A DNA stretch of 64,000 nt. Source: Epiperipatus broadwayi. Taxonomy: Eukaryota > Onychophora > Udeonychophora > Euonychophora > Peripatidae. The translations under genes and the position numbers were made by a program. The notes below the pieces were generated by a model that was given only the letters and a program-made list of their open reading frames with translations, did no database searches and was not told where the DNA came from. The stretch spans positions 2,757,001-2,821,000 of the forward strand of contig JAQFVV010006294.1 in the NCBI GenBank assembly GCA_028023455.1. The letters run 5' to 3'. This document shows, piece after piece, positions 1 to 11,299 of the stretch; positions within the stretch are counted from its first letter, which is position 1, and each line of letters starts with the position of its first letter.

Positions 1-299
1 TAAAAATCGGCCTTTTCGAAACTGCATTATTTTAAAAGGTGATTGTTTGTAAAACTTTTTTTTTTTTTAAACTAATACAAATTATATTTCGTTTTCAATT
101 ATTCTTTGCTATTGTGTTATTTTCAAAAAGTTTTTGTTCTTAAAACTAAACAAAATAAACCACACATTTAATAGAAAATAACATATTTCATAAAATTTTT
201 ATTTATGAATCATGAAAGTTAATATACAATTTTTACATACCTGAAAACTAACAAATATAGAATTTTCATTGTAACTAAACCATTGTCATAACAGAGAAA

Positions 300-1990
300 T
301 CATGACAGACATTATTTTAATAATACAAGAAATACATATAGCTATCTTGGCAGCAAAGAAAGATTTTATCTCCATCATTAATAGCACAAAAATGAAAACT
401 TTAACTTTCCACCAAGTGATAAAGGAAGTAAATTTTCAGAAAAGGATTAATGGAACTATAGGAGACTAATTAATGTAGTTAGAAAAATATTTAAATTTAT
501 AAAATACCATTAATACTATCATTAATACTACTAATTAATACTACCATTAATACTTCTAAATATTTAGCTTATTAGTATAAAAAATTCTTTTATATTCCAA
601 ATTAGATTGAAAAATTTTTAAAAGTTTACATGAAGATATGCAGGATTTTAAAAGATATAAATAGTGATGTGCTGATATTTAAAGGTAAATGTTAACATTA
701 AGAAGATAATAGTATTACTAAAAAATAGGTATAACATCATGAAATATTGGAATAATTTTTCATAGAACTATATAATAATAAAAAACAGGAAAACAAATAG
801 CACATATAATTAAGACATTAGCAAATGTTTTAAATAAAGAGATGAAATATGAAATTAAACCTATAAAGAGTGGAAAAGGTCTAGGAAATGAAGAAATCAT
901 TGCAGATATTTAGAAAATAAACAGATGAAGAAAAAAAGAAATTGTTGGCAATATAACAATGTTATGCTAAGTCTATATTATTATCATTATAAATTATGTG
1001 CACAGAATTTTGGATTCAATCCAAATTCTTTCAAAAAGATAATTAGCTGGATTTATAAGTGAATATAGGATAGTACACTACAACTATGTATTTAAAAACA
1101 AGTTATAGAGAGGTTCAATAAAAATAAATTGCCCATTCAGTTAGATTTTGTAGAATATGGAAATGTCATTGTTTAGATTTTATAAGAATTTATGTTATGG
1201 TTAAAGATTTGAAATCATGGTTGGATTGTGTGATAATACAATTTTATTATTCAAAAACTTTTTAGAGCAATTTTACAGGAAATATTTTGTTAATTGAAAT
1301 AAAAAGCAAAAAATGAATATAAATGGCGATTATTTATTTTGTAACTGATATGGTTCTGTTCATTAATAATACAGTACTTCAAAATAAGGTTTAATGCTGC
1401 TTTCAAAAAGAGAGAAAATAAAGATTGACAGTAATAAATTAGAAGTAAACTGTAGATCTTGATCAAATTGTTTACCTAGACAGAAAAATAATTGATGAAA
1501 TTGATTATGGAATTAAACATGGATGAATTTAATATTAAATAATTTAGTGTGAAATGGAAATATGCGTTTGTTTCAAAAATATTTTTAATAAATACGTTCT
1601 ATTAGTGATTATTTATGTTTGTGAGATTTGGATAATTAATGTAAGATCAATGTAATTAGCTAGAAAATTTATAAAAATGTATGTTAAGATTAGCAAGGGG
1701 AGTGGAGAGTTGAAAATTAAATACATAAGCAGAACAAACAATGTAATTGAACTAAGAAATTAACAAGAAACTGGACTGAACAAAGTGTTTGAATAGATAG
1801 ATGATAATAGATAAATAACTAAAATTCTAAAGTGGATTCCAAAAGATTACAAAAATCTTGGAATAAGAGCAAATATGGTATGAGTAAATAGAATTAGCTG
1901 GAAGATGGTGAGAAGAGAATTTCTGATGAGAGAAACTGGATTAAGCTTGAAGAATCCATCCTGCAATAGTTTAATAAAGTTTGAAAATAA
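300..1990 (+). pseudogene. Decayed RTE-type LINE (reverse transcriptase and C-terminal region)
   Basis: No frame is open for long, but short stretches in successive frames follow the RTE LINE copies at 7.2-9.1 kb and 60.4-61.9 kb. Around 1266-1320 a stretch reads like FRAILQEIF, matching the TAVLQEVFCGL segment of the better copies. Around 1335-1365 FVTDMVLFINN stands where the intact copy at 61.1 kb has FADDVVVFANN, the polymerase box. Around 1610-1650 there is a counterpart of LIYGSETWTLN, and 1790-1870 follows the DNIWTIEILNWIPRDCKR segment, including a near match over 'aaagtggattccaaaagatt'. The 5' limit is vague: homology is clear only after about 850. Indels and stops are everywhere, so this is an old dead copy. 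Sense strand is +. Confidence 0.6.
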
Positions 1991-4379
1991 TGCTATATGG
2001 AATATAATTATTGAAATTTTAATAATTTCAAAAATTTGTAAAACAATTAAAATTTTATTTGTATTTAAATTTTTTTATTATAAATTCACTATAGTCATTT
2101 GATTTTTGCAAAATGTTTTTTGTTTACCAAACTTTTATATTTTTAGGCACTGATGGTCATGACACAGTTATGATTTGATAATCCATTTTTGTATCTATAA
2201 ATTCATATCTAGTTTGTCATTAATCTATTTTTTCATGTTCATTTAATAATGAGAATTGATTTATTTGATTCTACATTGATATCAACAAAACTACAAAAGT
2301 CATTTTATCAATATTATGGTTTAAAGTTCACTTGAATAGTATATCTATCTATTTAATTTTTTTCACCTGCTTATTATTTTGAATTTAGATTTTCATAAGA
2401 AACCAGTTCTAATAAACTTAAATAATGTAAATGCTTTCCTTTATTACTTTTGCCTTATATCTTAAGAAATATATTCATTTGAAATTATATTTTTCTTTAA
2501 GTAAATATTCAAATTGTCTACGACTTTAAAGTTTGTGCCATTTTCAGTTTATAATTTAAAGTAGAATAAACATATATATTGTCAATGATATCCTCTATTT
2601 GATTATACTGGTCTTATATAATTTATTTATTTTATAAATTCAATTGATTACTTCATCCTATTAACTAATTTCACAATTGGTGTATAGTTAAATGATCCTT
2701 GAATGTAAGGATTATATGTCAATAAGTAGAGATTGGTAAAAATATTTTCTTTTGACTTATAGGATATGATATTGGCTTATTAAATGATTTCATTTTTAAT
2801 TTACTGCATTCAATCATTGGATCATTCTTCATGAACTTTTCATGCCATTAGATTCTACACCAACAGTGATAATGGGGCTGTATATTTGTGCAGTTGTATC
2901 GTCACTCTTTAATTACATTCACCACAATTCTGACACCTTTTTTTTTGTATGAAAGCATATATGAGCATGTAAATACTACTCAGCTCTTCACAATGAAAGA
3001 TACTGTAACAATACAAGTTTAGCATAAGACAGGAAGTCAACAGAATTTTTTTTTTTTGAGATCTGTAAAGTCTGTTGCTCAAAATATGGTTAGATCAGAT
3101 TAGTCAATTGTTCACTTACATGATAGAAATTGTTATAATATTATTAAGAAAATTGTAATACAGTGCCGGTAAACATAAATATTTCATTATTTTAAATAAA
3201 AGAATACAAAATTTTTATCTCAAAATTTGTTAAAGTTTAGTGAAACTCATCACTTAGTAAAAAGTTTCATTGAACAAATAAATGGCAGTTCATTGAATAA
3301 AATAAATTGGATTTCCTGTGAATTTAACTTTGCATTTTTTATTCTTTGAATTCCTAGAAGCATCACTGAAAGATTAATGATATTAAGAATTGATTTGTGT
3401 GAAAATACCTATGTCCATTGTGAAATATTTATATTCTACTTAGATTTGAAAAATTCAGAGAAAGAAAATACTTATTTCTTATTGGATAGTATTATCATAT
3501 CAATATCAATAAAAGATTTGGCAATTTTAATGTTCATAAAAATAGTAAAATATGACCTAAAATTATTGGGAATGGGCTTTGAGAATTGTAACTAATTGTA
3601 GGTATTGAATTTTTTCATAAAACATGGACTGACTATAAAGAAGACTTTGTTTAAATAAAATAATCACTATAAAAAAACTTGAATAAATCAACAATCAAAA
3701 CAATGTTATTTCGTAACATATGGTAGAAACCGGAATGTAAAAAATATTGTATAAATAGTTGTAGATACAGATTGTTGGGCCAATCTTGACATTGAAAATA
3801 ACTCCTATTCTTATATGTTGAATGAAATTTGATGTTTATTTTTTTAACAGGAATTGTTATATTCACACCAAGTTCTAAAAGCTGTTAATCATTAAAGTGA
3901 CAATTTGAATTATTGAGCTAGCAATGCTAATAAGGGGTAGAATTCTTTTAAATAATGCACTGACAATGTGGGAGTTCATTAATTAAAAAAAGAAAACTGA
4001 CTAATTGTCTGATAAATATCAATTAAAAATAAATGTGACATTCTCTATTTTACACAATAATAAAATGTATATGGACTTCATAAGCAATATTTGAATTTAA
4101 AGCCAGAAGTTCTCTAGTGATACACATAGGACTTCCAAAATAAATATGGATTAAAACTGCAAAAAAATGTAATCACTTATTTTGAATTAATGAAAGTAAC
4201 ATATAGGCAAACAAACAAAAAAAAAAGATATCACATTTAATTTTATGAATAATGATACATTAAAGGAAATGATTGCATTTGTTAATAACTATCCATTCTG
4301 TTAACTTATTTACACTGAGACAATGATAATCAGCTTGGATAGAATTATTTTCGCTTCATAAAACTTTATAATCTTAAAA
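1991..4379. other. AT-rich DNA, nothing recognised
   Basis: Short open frames of about 70 codons at 1905-2102, 3377-3595 and 3651-3866 have low-complexity compositions (Ile, Phe, Leu, Lys, Asn) expected of AT-rich noncoding DNA. No motif, splice pattern or repeat structure was recognised. Some of it may be unrecognisable LINE remains. Confidence 0.5.
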
Positions 4380-5110
4380 ATAAAAAAGCCTCGAGTTCTG
4401 ATACTGGCAATAATGTATTATTTTTCAAATTATTGGATGTATGGATCCCATCTGATCTTAAAAAAACTGTTGTCCCAGTTATAAAACAAGTAAGATAGAA
4501 AAGATAATAATTAGCACGAAATGATATTATTATCCATCACAAAGTAATTTCAACTATCTTATTCTAATAATTTGCTTCTAATCATAAATGAATGCTTACC
4601 ATACACAAAAGTAATTTTAGAGAATTATTAGAGACATGGTTTTATTATGAGAAATATGAAAATATATATATATATTGCTTTTATCTATTTATTTAAAGCA
4701 CTTGATTCAGTTAATTGAAAAAAATTGTATAATTGTTTGAAAAAATTGGTTGTCTATAGAAATTTATTCATAGCATAGTTTATACATAATGATATGAGAG
4801 GAAGTACAATTATTAATAGTGAAAAATGTAAAACATTTGAAATGAAAACTGGCATTATTCTAGGGTTATTGGAACAATCATCATGCATGTAAATTTGATA
4901 TCAGGGATTGTGCTTATTCTTGACAATTCAAAAAATAATCTCCAGAATAGTTTTCATATTTTGTATATAGCCTGTAAAGACTTGGATTTAGTAATTAAAA
5001 TTAAAAAAGCAACTCAGATGAAAACAAAACTTGCAGACCCATTTAAGGTTGGACTTTATTCATTTCAGAATGTTAATCAGTTTTTATATCTTAGTGTTTA
5101 GACAGGAAAA
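4380..5110 (+). pseudogene. Decayed LINE reverse transcriptase fragment
   Basis: Across frames the order of conserved LINE segments can still be followed. About 4437-4480 reads like IPSDLKKTVVPVIKQ (the 'W k..vivPi.K' step before the polymerase core). At 4697-4735 is FDSVN.KKLYNCLKKLG (box A and following helix). 4840-4865 reads like FEMKTGIILG, in the place of T-G-V-R-Q-G. 4900-5100 holds VLILDNSKNNLQN, then a stretch like FQNVNQFLYLSV, in the place of the 'YLGS' segment, followed by out-of-frame remains of 'inRIkqAs'. The linear order supports homology even though each piece is weak. Homology may continue weakly to about 5720. It is too decayed to assign to a clade. Confidence 0.5.
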
Positions 5111-5897
5111 TGACTATCTTGAGATGCAGTACAGAATCAAGCAAGCTTAATAAAGTAAAAGATACTGAATTTTATTATAATGATATATTTGTTTCAATTA
5201 AATTAAGTTACATATATACAGAACTTTTATTGCATGGAAATAAAATATAAATTCTTCACTAATATAATATAAATGCACTGGGAAATTTTTCATCTAAGAA
5301 TGCTTTATTTCATTCTGAAAATTTGATAGAAAGATCTTAAGACAAACTGCTATATTCTTCAGCAGATGCGATTTAAAGATATTAAATCATAAATCTCTGG
5401 ACAGATTTTTATTGGATTAAGTTAAAAAACAAATGGATAATAAATTATTATTTTAAAAAAATGTAGACAAATGTGATATAGTTTCTTTGGAAGAGACAAA
5501 CTTGATTTATGTTATAAATATATGTAAAAACACTTTTAAAAAAAGGATGAAATATCAGTTATTTTTATTGAGACGTTTGAATGAGGATCAAGTACAATGG
5601 AATACTATAATTAGGCAAATTGTGGAATTCTTTGACAAAAAAAAAGTTTACTGCAGAGAAAAGCAATCACGCCAAAATGTGATAAATTTAATATATTTGG
5701 ATGTAATTTGATTAAAAAGATTGGCTTGGGTAGACATTGAAAAATTCATTTTAAACTTTTTATCTTTCTTTGCCCCCCCCTCCCCCATTTTTTTTCTGAA
5801 CAATTAATAATCATGATTACTTAATTTAAATATTATAATATTTAACCACAGGTTTTTAAATTGTAGATTTAATTTTTTAAAAAAAAGCCATAAGCTT
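5111..5897. other. AT-rich DNA with a C-rich tract
   Basis: No gene recognised. A 74-codon + strand frame at 5487-5711 may be the tail of the LINE relic just upstream but shows no motif. A run of eight C, one T and five C lies at 5773-5786, one of several C homopolymers in the window. Confidence 0.4.
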
Positions 5898-6188
5898 CTT
5901 TCCTGTTTTATTAATATTATATATATGGTATGCAATTTCTTTTAAACACAAACTCATCCAATAAGGCTTCGATTTACACCAAATTTAAATCTTCATAGTA
6001 GTCTTGAATTTTTTTTACCCATAACCAACTTTTGTTTTGGTTCACTGTTATTAGCTCCTGTGTATGACTGTCCATTTCTTCGTAAACAACTATCACATTA
6101 TTGTAAACTATTCTTAAGTACAATTCTCTTCACTCCTTTCTCCAGAAGCGAACCAGGATCTTCCACATACAAGTCGGATATAGGCGAC
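5898..6188 (-). CDS. Candidate 3'-terminal exon of a host gene, product unknown
   Basis: Reading the - strand, an acceptor-like sequence (aatttgcccctag) ends at 6189. It is followed by an open stretch of 29 codons and TAA at 6098-6100; the coding part is 6098-6188. The peptide has a mixed, protein-like composition (begins SPISDLYVEDPGSLLEK, ends VKRIVLKNSLQ), unlike the Lys/Asn/Ile-rich frames around it. The reading phase needs one nucleotide from the preceding exon. Downstream on the same strand, after about 185 bases of 3' UTR-like sequence, is AATAAA at 5907-5912. The combination of acceptor, biased peptide, stop and poly(A) signal suggests a real last exon. No family was recognised and no upstream exon was found. 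It could instead be a chance open stretch or a fragment of a mobile element. Confidence 0.4.
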
Positions 6189-6189
6189 C

Positions 6190-6957
6190 TAGGGGCAAAT
6201 TAAATAAAAACAAAACTTTTTTACTTTAGATCACAAAATATAAAGACGTAATGGAAAATAATAAAATACACTGTATTTAAGATTTATATTTTTTAAAATA
6301 AATATATATTTTATTTTTTATTATTATAAAAGCTAAAACTTTTATGGAAGAAATAAGAAAATTACTAATACTTATTAGTAGTTATTTCTTTAAAAAAATA
6401 AGCAAAATGCAACTTTATTTTTTGAAGCTCAAAACATCAAAAATTATACAAACAATAACTATGTTTTATTTATTATCATTATTCCTTTTCTTAAGAACAT
6501 CATTTGATTATATTTTCGCTCCTGTTTTGTTCAAGATTTTAGACTACATTGTCTTACCATTTCATTTTTCATAAATCCTCTATCTTTCTTATACATACTA
6601 TTTTTTCTTTTATATCAGAATTTTGTCCATAAATTACTTTTCTCATTCATTCTTTTCAACCTTTTTAAATTTTAATTATTATTTTCAATTTTTACCATTT
6701 CTTTCTCCACTTAAGAAACTATACCTGTAGAAGCTGGAAATTAAAAAATGCTGCCAAGACTTTATCCATTGCCACTTCTGAACTCCCAAGCTATTTGATT
6801 CTCACAGCAAATACCATCTATTCATTTCTCAGTCAAGGCCCAAGGACTTCACAACAATACATTAATCGTCTCTCAAAACTGATGCTTTTGATATAAACAA
6901 TTAATATTAAAGGAAAACATCTAGGTACTTGAAGAAAAAGTTTAATGTTTATTTATG
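6190..6957. other. AT-rich DNA, possible intron
   Basis: If the exon at 6098-6188 is real this is its upstream intron on the - strand. Nothing else was recognised. The 76-codon + frame at 6344-6574 is low complexity. Confidence 0.35.
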
Positions 6958-7166
6958 GATCCTAAATTTTAAACATCTAATAGAAAAACAATACAAAGAG
7001 TATATGAAGAAATGCAGGTTAGAAATGATAAATACAGATTGAAAGCAAAATACATGAATAACAGGACAAAATATCTCATTGAGAATATTAAGAAGTCCCA
7101 GAGGGCATAGAATTAAAAGTATATGAGAAAGATAAGAGAAATAGACAACCAAAATCCTAAACTGGA
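6958..7166 (+). pseudogene. RTE-type LINE 3' segment, + orientation
   Basis: The + strand here aligns in order with the sense strand of the RTE LINE at 60.39-60.75 kb. 'aatagaaaaacaat' at about 6979 matches 'aatagaagagcaat'. The stretch near 7010-7050 matches the segment encoding the start of MHVGSNKKRLKMQC. 'tctcattgagaatattaagaag' near 7073 matches the DLIEKVKRLK-coding part, and 'aatcctaaactggat' at 7151-7165 matches 'aatcttaaactggat'. It stops abruptly at 7166, where an opposite-strand fragment of the same family begins, so the two meet tail to tail. It is noncoding now. Confidence 0.6.
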
Positions 7167-9130
7167 TATTAATCTCCATTTACTTTCACTCCTTTAGCTT
7201 CCCATTTTAATCCACAAAATACTTCTTGCAGCACTGCTGTAAAAAGTTTTGGAGATATGGAGTCACCCTGTCTTACATCCTTTTCAATCTTGACTTTCCT
7301 AGTATCATTATGCAATCTAATTGTTGCTATTGCATTTTTATGAATATTCTTTAAAATATGATGATATCCTGGATCTATATCTTGATGATCCAATGCTTTA
7401 ATTACTGAAGAAATGTTTATAGAATCAAATGCCTTTTCATAATCTACAAATCCAAAGCATAATGGCAACTTATATTCATTTGTCCTTTCTATAACTTCTC
7501 TCAAACCTGGTTATGATCTACTGTACTAAAATCACTTTTAAATCCAGCTTGTTCTCTTGGTTGGAGGAAATCAAATATTCTCTGTAGACGAGTTGTAATT
7601 ATCTTTGTATAAAACTGATAAAAGGCTGATTAACCTGTAATTTCTAATATCTTATTTAACACCTTTTTAAAATATTAATATTAATACTGCAATTCCAATC
7701 ATCTGGTACATCTTTATCACTTAGATATTTGGTATATAACTTTGGTAAAAAAATTTCTATTTTTTCACCTGCTTCTTTTAATATATCAATTATAATTCAA
7801 TCATTACCTGGAGCCTTTCCTTTCTTCATAAATTTAATTGCTCATCTCACTTCTTCATTTAAAATTCTGGGAAAATTGGAAAATATAATAGATATAGGAG
7901 GTATTTGTTCTTTATTACTATATAATTCATGATAGAAGACTTCTACCGATTTCATGATGTCATCTCTCTTTTTAGTAATAATTCCATCTTTTTTTCTTAT
8001 TGCAGATATAAATTTCCTACCAATATCAAAATATTGTTTTACACTCTTGAGACTTTTATTCTCTTTTACAGCTTTCCTTGCTAATTCACAGTTATACTTA
8101 CTTATATCATTTTCAACTCTTTTCTGCACCATTTTACAAAATTCGAGATATTCAAGCATCATTTTTGTATATCTTCATATTCCTTCTTTCCTCATAAATT
8201 CTTTAGTCTCAGTAGATATTTTATTGGTCAATTGCTGCTTTTTTCTACCAGCTATCTTTGTTGCAGTTTTTACAAGTGTATCAGTTATTTTCATATTAAT
8301 TTCATTCAAACGTGAATCATGTTCAAAATCTACTAATACTTGAAACCGATTTGTAAGTTTTAATTTAAATTCATTAGAATGTTTCTGAATATTATGAATA
8401 TCAGCTATAAATATCGTTTTTCTTAATAATTTTTTGTCTCTCTAGTTACAATCGATATTTCCTGTATTAAATTTATTAAGAACATTACAATCTTGAATAT
8501 GTATTTTCTGTTAGTCAAAATATAATCCAATTCTGCTCCACGTCCATTTCTTTTTAACATATTTCTCAAAAAAATAATAATCATAATATAAAGTTTTTCT
8601 TTTTCTGCAAACTCCACAAATCTATGTCCTCTCTCATTTCTATTACCATAACCAAAATTACCTACAGCACTTTTATCTTTCATTTGTTTACCAATTCTAG
8701 TATTAAAGCCTCCAATAACAATTTTAAAATGTTGTTTATTCTGATCAAAAGCCTTTTGTACATCCATATAAAAATCTTCTACTACTTCATCACTATGAGA
8801 ACTTTTTGGGGTGTAAACCTGAATTATCTGCATTTGGTATCTGCTATTAAGTTGTATAACTAATCTTGCCAATCTGTTTGATACACCATCAATGTCCACA
8901 ATGTTGTTCTTCCACCTTTTATTTATAATGAATCCTACTCCACTTGTATTTCCAATGTTTGTGGTTTATAGTAGAGTACATGCCCACTCTTTAAATCAAT
9001 CGTTTCTTCACCCTTTCTTCTAACTTCACAAAGTCCAATAATGTCTCATTTAATATAAGTCATTTCTTTTTCTAATTCTTGCAATCTTCCTTCACTTGAA
9101 AGTGATCTGCAGTTGTAAGTACCTAAATAA
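7167..9130 (-). pseudogene. RTE-type LINE, endonuclease to reverse transcriptase, broken
   Basis: Sense strand is -. The apurinic/apyrimidinic-type endonuclease begins near 9120 with GTYNCRSLSSEGRLQELEKE, followed by DIIGLCEVRRKGEE. After a frameshift near 8900 it continues at 8423-8899 with IIQVYTPKS, IGGFNTRIGKQ (the GDFNA-like step) and a NFGYGNRNERGHRFVEFA block, then a frame break after DYILTNRKYIF. A linker with RKFISAIRKKDGIITKKRDDI lies at 7842-8162. Reverse transcriptase is at 7169-7504: ELPLCFGFVDYEKAFDSI is box A, and VRQGDSISPKLFTAVLQEVF is box B. The F-x-DD box and C-terminus are missing because the copy ends at 7167. At least three frame breaks make it non-functional. The family matches 'craniofacial development protein 2-like' RTE elements. 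The paralogue at 60.4-61.9 kb supplies the missing 3' half. Confidence 0.85.
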
Positions 9131-9218
9131 AAATGTCATCAAAAATGGCAGCCTGGGTCCACAATCAGGGGATTCTTAGAACTTTTTGTCATCAGCCACC
9201 AATTGCGGCCTTTGTTGA

Positions 9219-9509
9219 TGACTTTACAGCCTCCTGGGAATAAGAGCCATGATTTATTTTTGTCTGTCATGATTGTATATATCTATTGGAAAAATATTTA
9301 TCATTTACATATACATTCATTCTGTCTTATCAGGCAACTGAGAAGACCATGGAGTTTCTTGATCTTAAACTCAGAGGTAAAAAACCAATAAACTCACCAT
9401 GCTGGATAATGCATATTGGTAAGCAGCCCATCCATTTTCATATACTATAAGAATAATCACCTAGTAATAATAGCTGCAATGACAAGAATGTATTGAGTGG
9501 ACATTAGGA
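9219..9509 (+). repeat. Dispersed repeat, copy A (pairs with 58272-58580)
   Basis: The sequence from 'actttacagcctcctgggaa' through 'ggacattag' reappears in reverse complement at 58272-58580 with scattered substitutions. Shared blocks include 'catgatttatttttgtctgtcatgattgta', 'acatacattcattctg', 'gccaataaactcacca' (A/C variant) and 'gctgcaatgaca'. No tRNA-like box or TIR was recognised, and no protein. It lies just upstream of the 5' end of the - strand LINE and could be part of that LINE's 5' region, but the second copy has no LINE attached, so an independent SINE- or MITE-like element is also possible. Confidence 0.65.
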
Positions 9510-10127
9510 ATTTGCCCTGCTTGGTTCCTTTAAGACCTCCAAGAGGAATCAAAGGGTCTCCTTTGAGTTAATAGCAAACTCCTTTCTGCAGCCACTATGT
9601 CAATAGGCCTGATAACATAGATATATTGATGACATTTACTTATTTAAAAAGAAATTTTATTTGTTTTTAATTAATGTGCACTTTAGATAGAATACAGCTA
9701 AGAGTAGTAATCCAACATAAGTCACTGATCTTGTTACTCATAGATGTTCAGAATTACAAGTTCCAGACAGTATTACTGTATTTACATTTACAGCATCATT
9801 TGAATTTTGAAACTCAATGAAGTCAGATACTACTCTTTGTCTAGCACTAAAAGGTCCCATTAGGCATCATTTACTATTTACAGAATTATTTCTAAATTGA
9901 GAAAAATATATATAAGAGATTGCAGTACACTAGATGTATACGCATGTAAAGAAACTATCCAATAAATTCTATAACTAAATAACAGTAACGAATAATCATC
10001 AGTGGTTACACTATTTTTTATAGAGTTTATTCTACCACCCCAATTTTAGATTTCTATCATAAAGTTTAATGAATTTTTACATTACATAAAATTATAATTG
10101 AAATATATATATCATTCTTAGACTAAA
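9510..10127. other. Unassigned, with one GC-richer patch
   Basis: 9510-9620 is less AT-rich than its surroundings. On the - strand it has a 36-codon open stretch containing IPLGGLKGTKQGKFLMSTQY that runs into the dispersed repeat at 9219-9509. This may be repeat-internal sequence rather than a gene. The rest is AT-rich with nothing recognised. Confidence 0.35.
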
Positions 10128-10516
10128 CATCCAATAATGAATAATATTTCTGTATTGTTATTTTCACTACACCACTGTCGCACAAGATAGGGAGGGACTG
10201 ATTTCTATCCATTTTTAACACATTATGGAAGGATGTAATCGTAAACATATGATCAAAGATATGAGAAAAATATCTATAATCCCCACAATGCACATTTCAT
10301 GCTGAACCAGCATACATCAGTTGGGCCAGACTACAATTTCTTACACATATCTTTATCAATGTTTAGTATATATACATATAGATTTTTTTCACGTCCTTGG
10401 TCATTTCCTTATGATTACAGCCCTCCACAAGGTGTTAAAAGTGGATAAAAACCAGTCTCTATCTTGTGAGAGTAGTGTAGTGAAAATTACATTACAAAAA
10501 TATTATTTATTATATG
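10128..10516. mobile_element. Long foldback MITE
   Basis: Two arms of about 150 bases are inverted copies. The left arm 10128-10280 includes 'ttttcactacaccactgtcgcacaagatag' and 'ccatttttaacacattatggaaggatgtaatcgtaa'. The right arm ends near 10516 and its reverse complement reads 'ttttcactacactactctcacaagatag' and 'ccacttttaacaccttgtggagggctgtaatcataa'. The centre (about 10285-10370) is unique and includes 'catttcatgctgaaccagcatacatcagttgggcc'. The arms extend into AT-rich ends, so the borders and target duplication are uncertain. It would fold into a long hairpin if transcribed. The central part resembles 42138-42190, suggesting a second diverged member. No transposase. Confidence 0.75.
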
Positions 10517-10529
10517 TATATGCATATTA

Positions 10530-10990
10530 TATGTACATTAATAAAGAGTTTATTTTTTAAATGCATGTTATATGTACATTAGTAAACAGTTGTTTTAATT
10601 ACTTATATTAGATATTATTTAGCACTCTATGTGTGTGTAATAAATATTAAAGAATTAAACATATTTGTAGAAAATTTTGGATTAAACCTACATGAAAATT
10701 CATTACTTTTAATTACAGCCAATTATAGCAAGCAGAATTTTACCAGAGATAAAAAAATATAAAGAAAACCTCAAACAGCTTACCTTTAGACTTATTCTTG
10801 TAACTTAGAATAAAATATTTTAGAGAATAAATGGAATACATACAAAAGTCATACTATGTTGTAGCAATTTGGTTAAAGATTTTTTGCCACAATCTCAACA
10901 AGTAATTAACAGATCCAATGAATATAGCTCTTCAATTAATCTAACATCTAATAATGGCAGAATTCTAAAAAAAAAAAAAAAGCATTCCTT
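10530..10990. other. AT-rich DNA, nothing recognised
   Basis: No open frame, repeat or motif beyond simple A/T runs, such as the A run near 10969-10981. Confidence 0.4.
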
Positions 10991-10999
10991 CATTATCTT

Positions 11000-11294
11000 A
11001 ATCTAGTTAGTAACTTTTGTTCTCCACCATGATGTACATTCAATAAATCAATATTTAAACAGTTATCAACAAAAAATGAAAGCAGTTATTTATTTAGTCA
11101 AATCTTGTGCTTTACATAGCTTTAAAGTTAAAGATATAAATGCAATTCACACAATCTCCAAGAGAATCATGTGTTCACAGAGCAGCCTAATAACCAAACT
11201 TGAAGGCACAAACAAGATATCAAACATCTAGTTAATAACTTTTGTTTTCCACTATAGCATAATTCAATAAATTAATATCTAAACAAGTATTAAG
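11000..11294 (+). repeat. Direct repeat pair of about 70 bases
   Basis: 11000-11070 ('atctagttagtaacttttgttctccacca...caataaatcaatatttaaaca') recurs at 11226-11294 ('atctagttaataacttttgttttccacta...caataaattaatatctaaaca') with substitutions. Start-to-start spacing is about 225 bases. This suggests an old tandem duplication or paired ends of an element. No coding potential. Confidence 0.6.
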
Positions 11295-11299
11295 AAAAT

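Noticed and set aside
1905-2102. 65-codon + frame
   Set aside because: It overlaps the end of the LINE relic and then poly-Ile/Lys/Phe sequence; no gene features.
6958-7180. 76-codon - strand frame at 6949-7179
   Set aside because: It is antisense to the + oriented LINE 3' relic and low complexity.
6958-9130. Twin-priming inversion of a single LINE insertion
   Set aside because: The order is wrong: the inverted 5' part should lie before the 3' part, but here the two 3'-ward ends meet.
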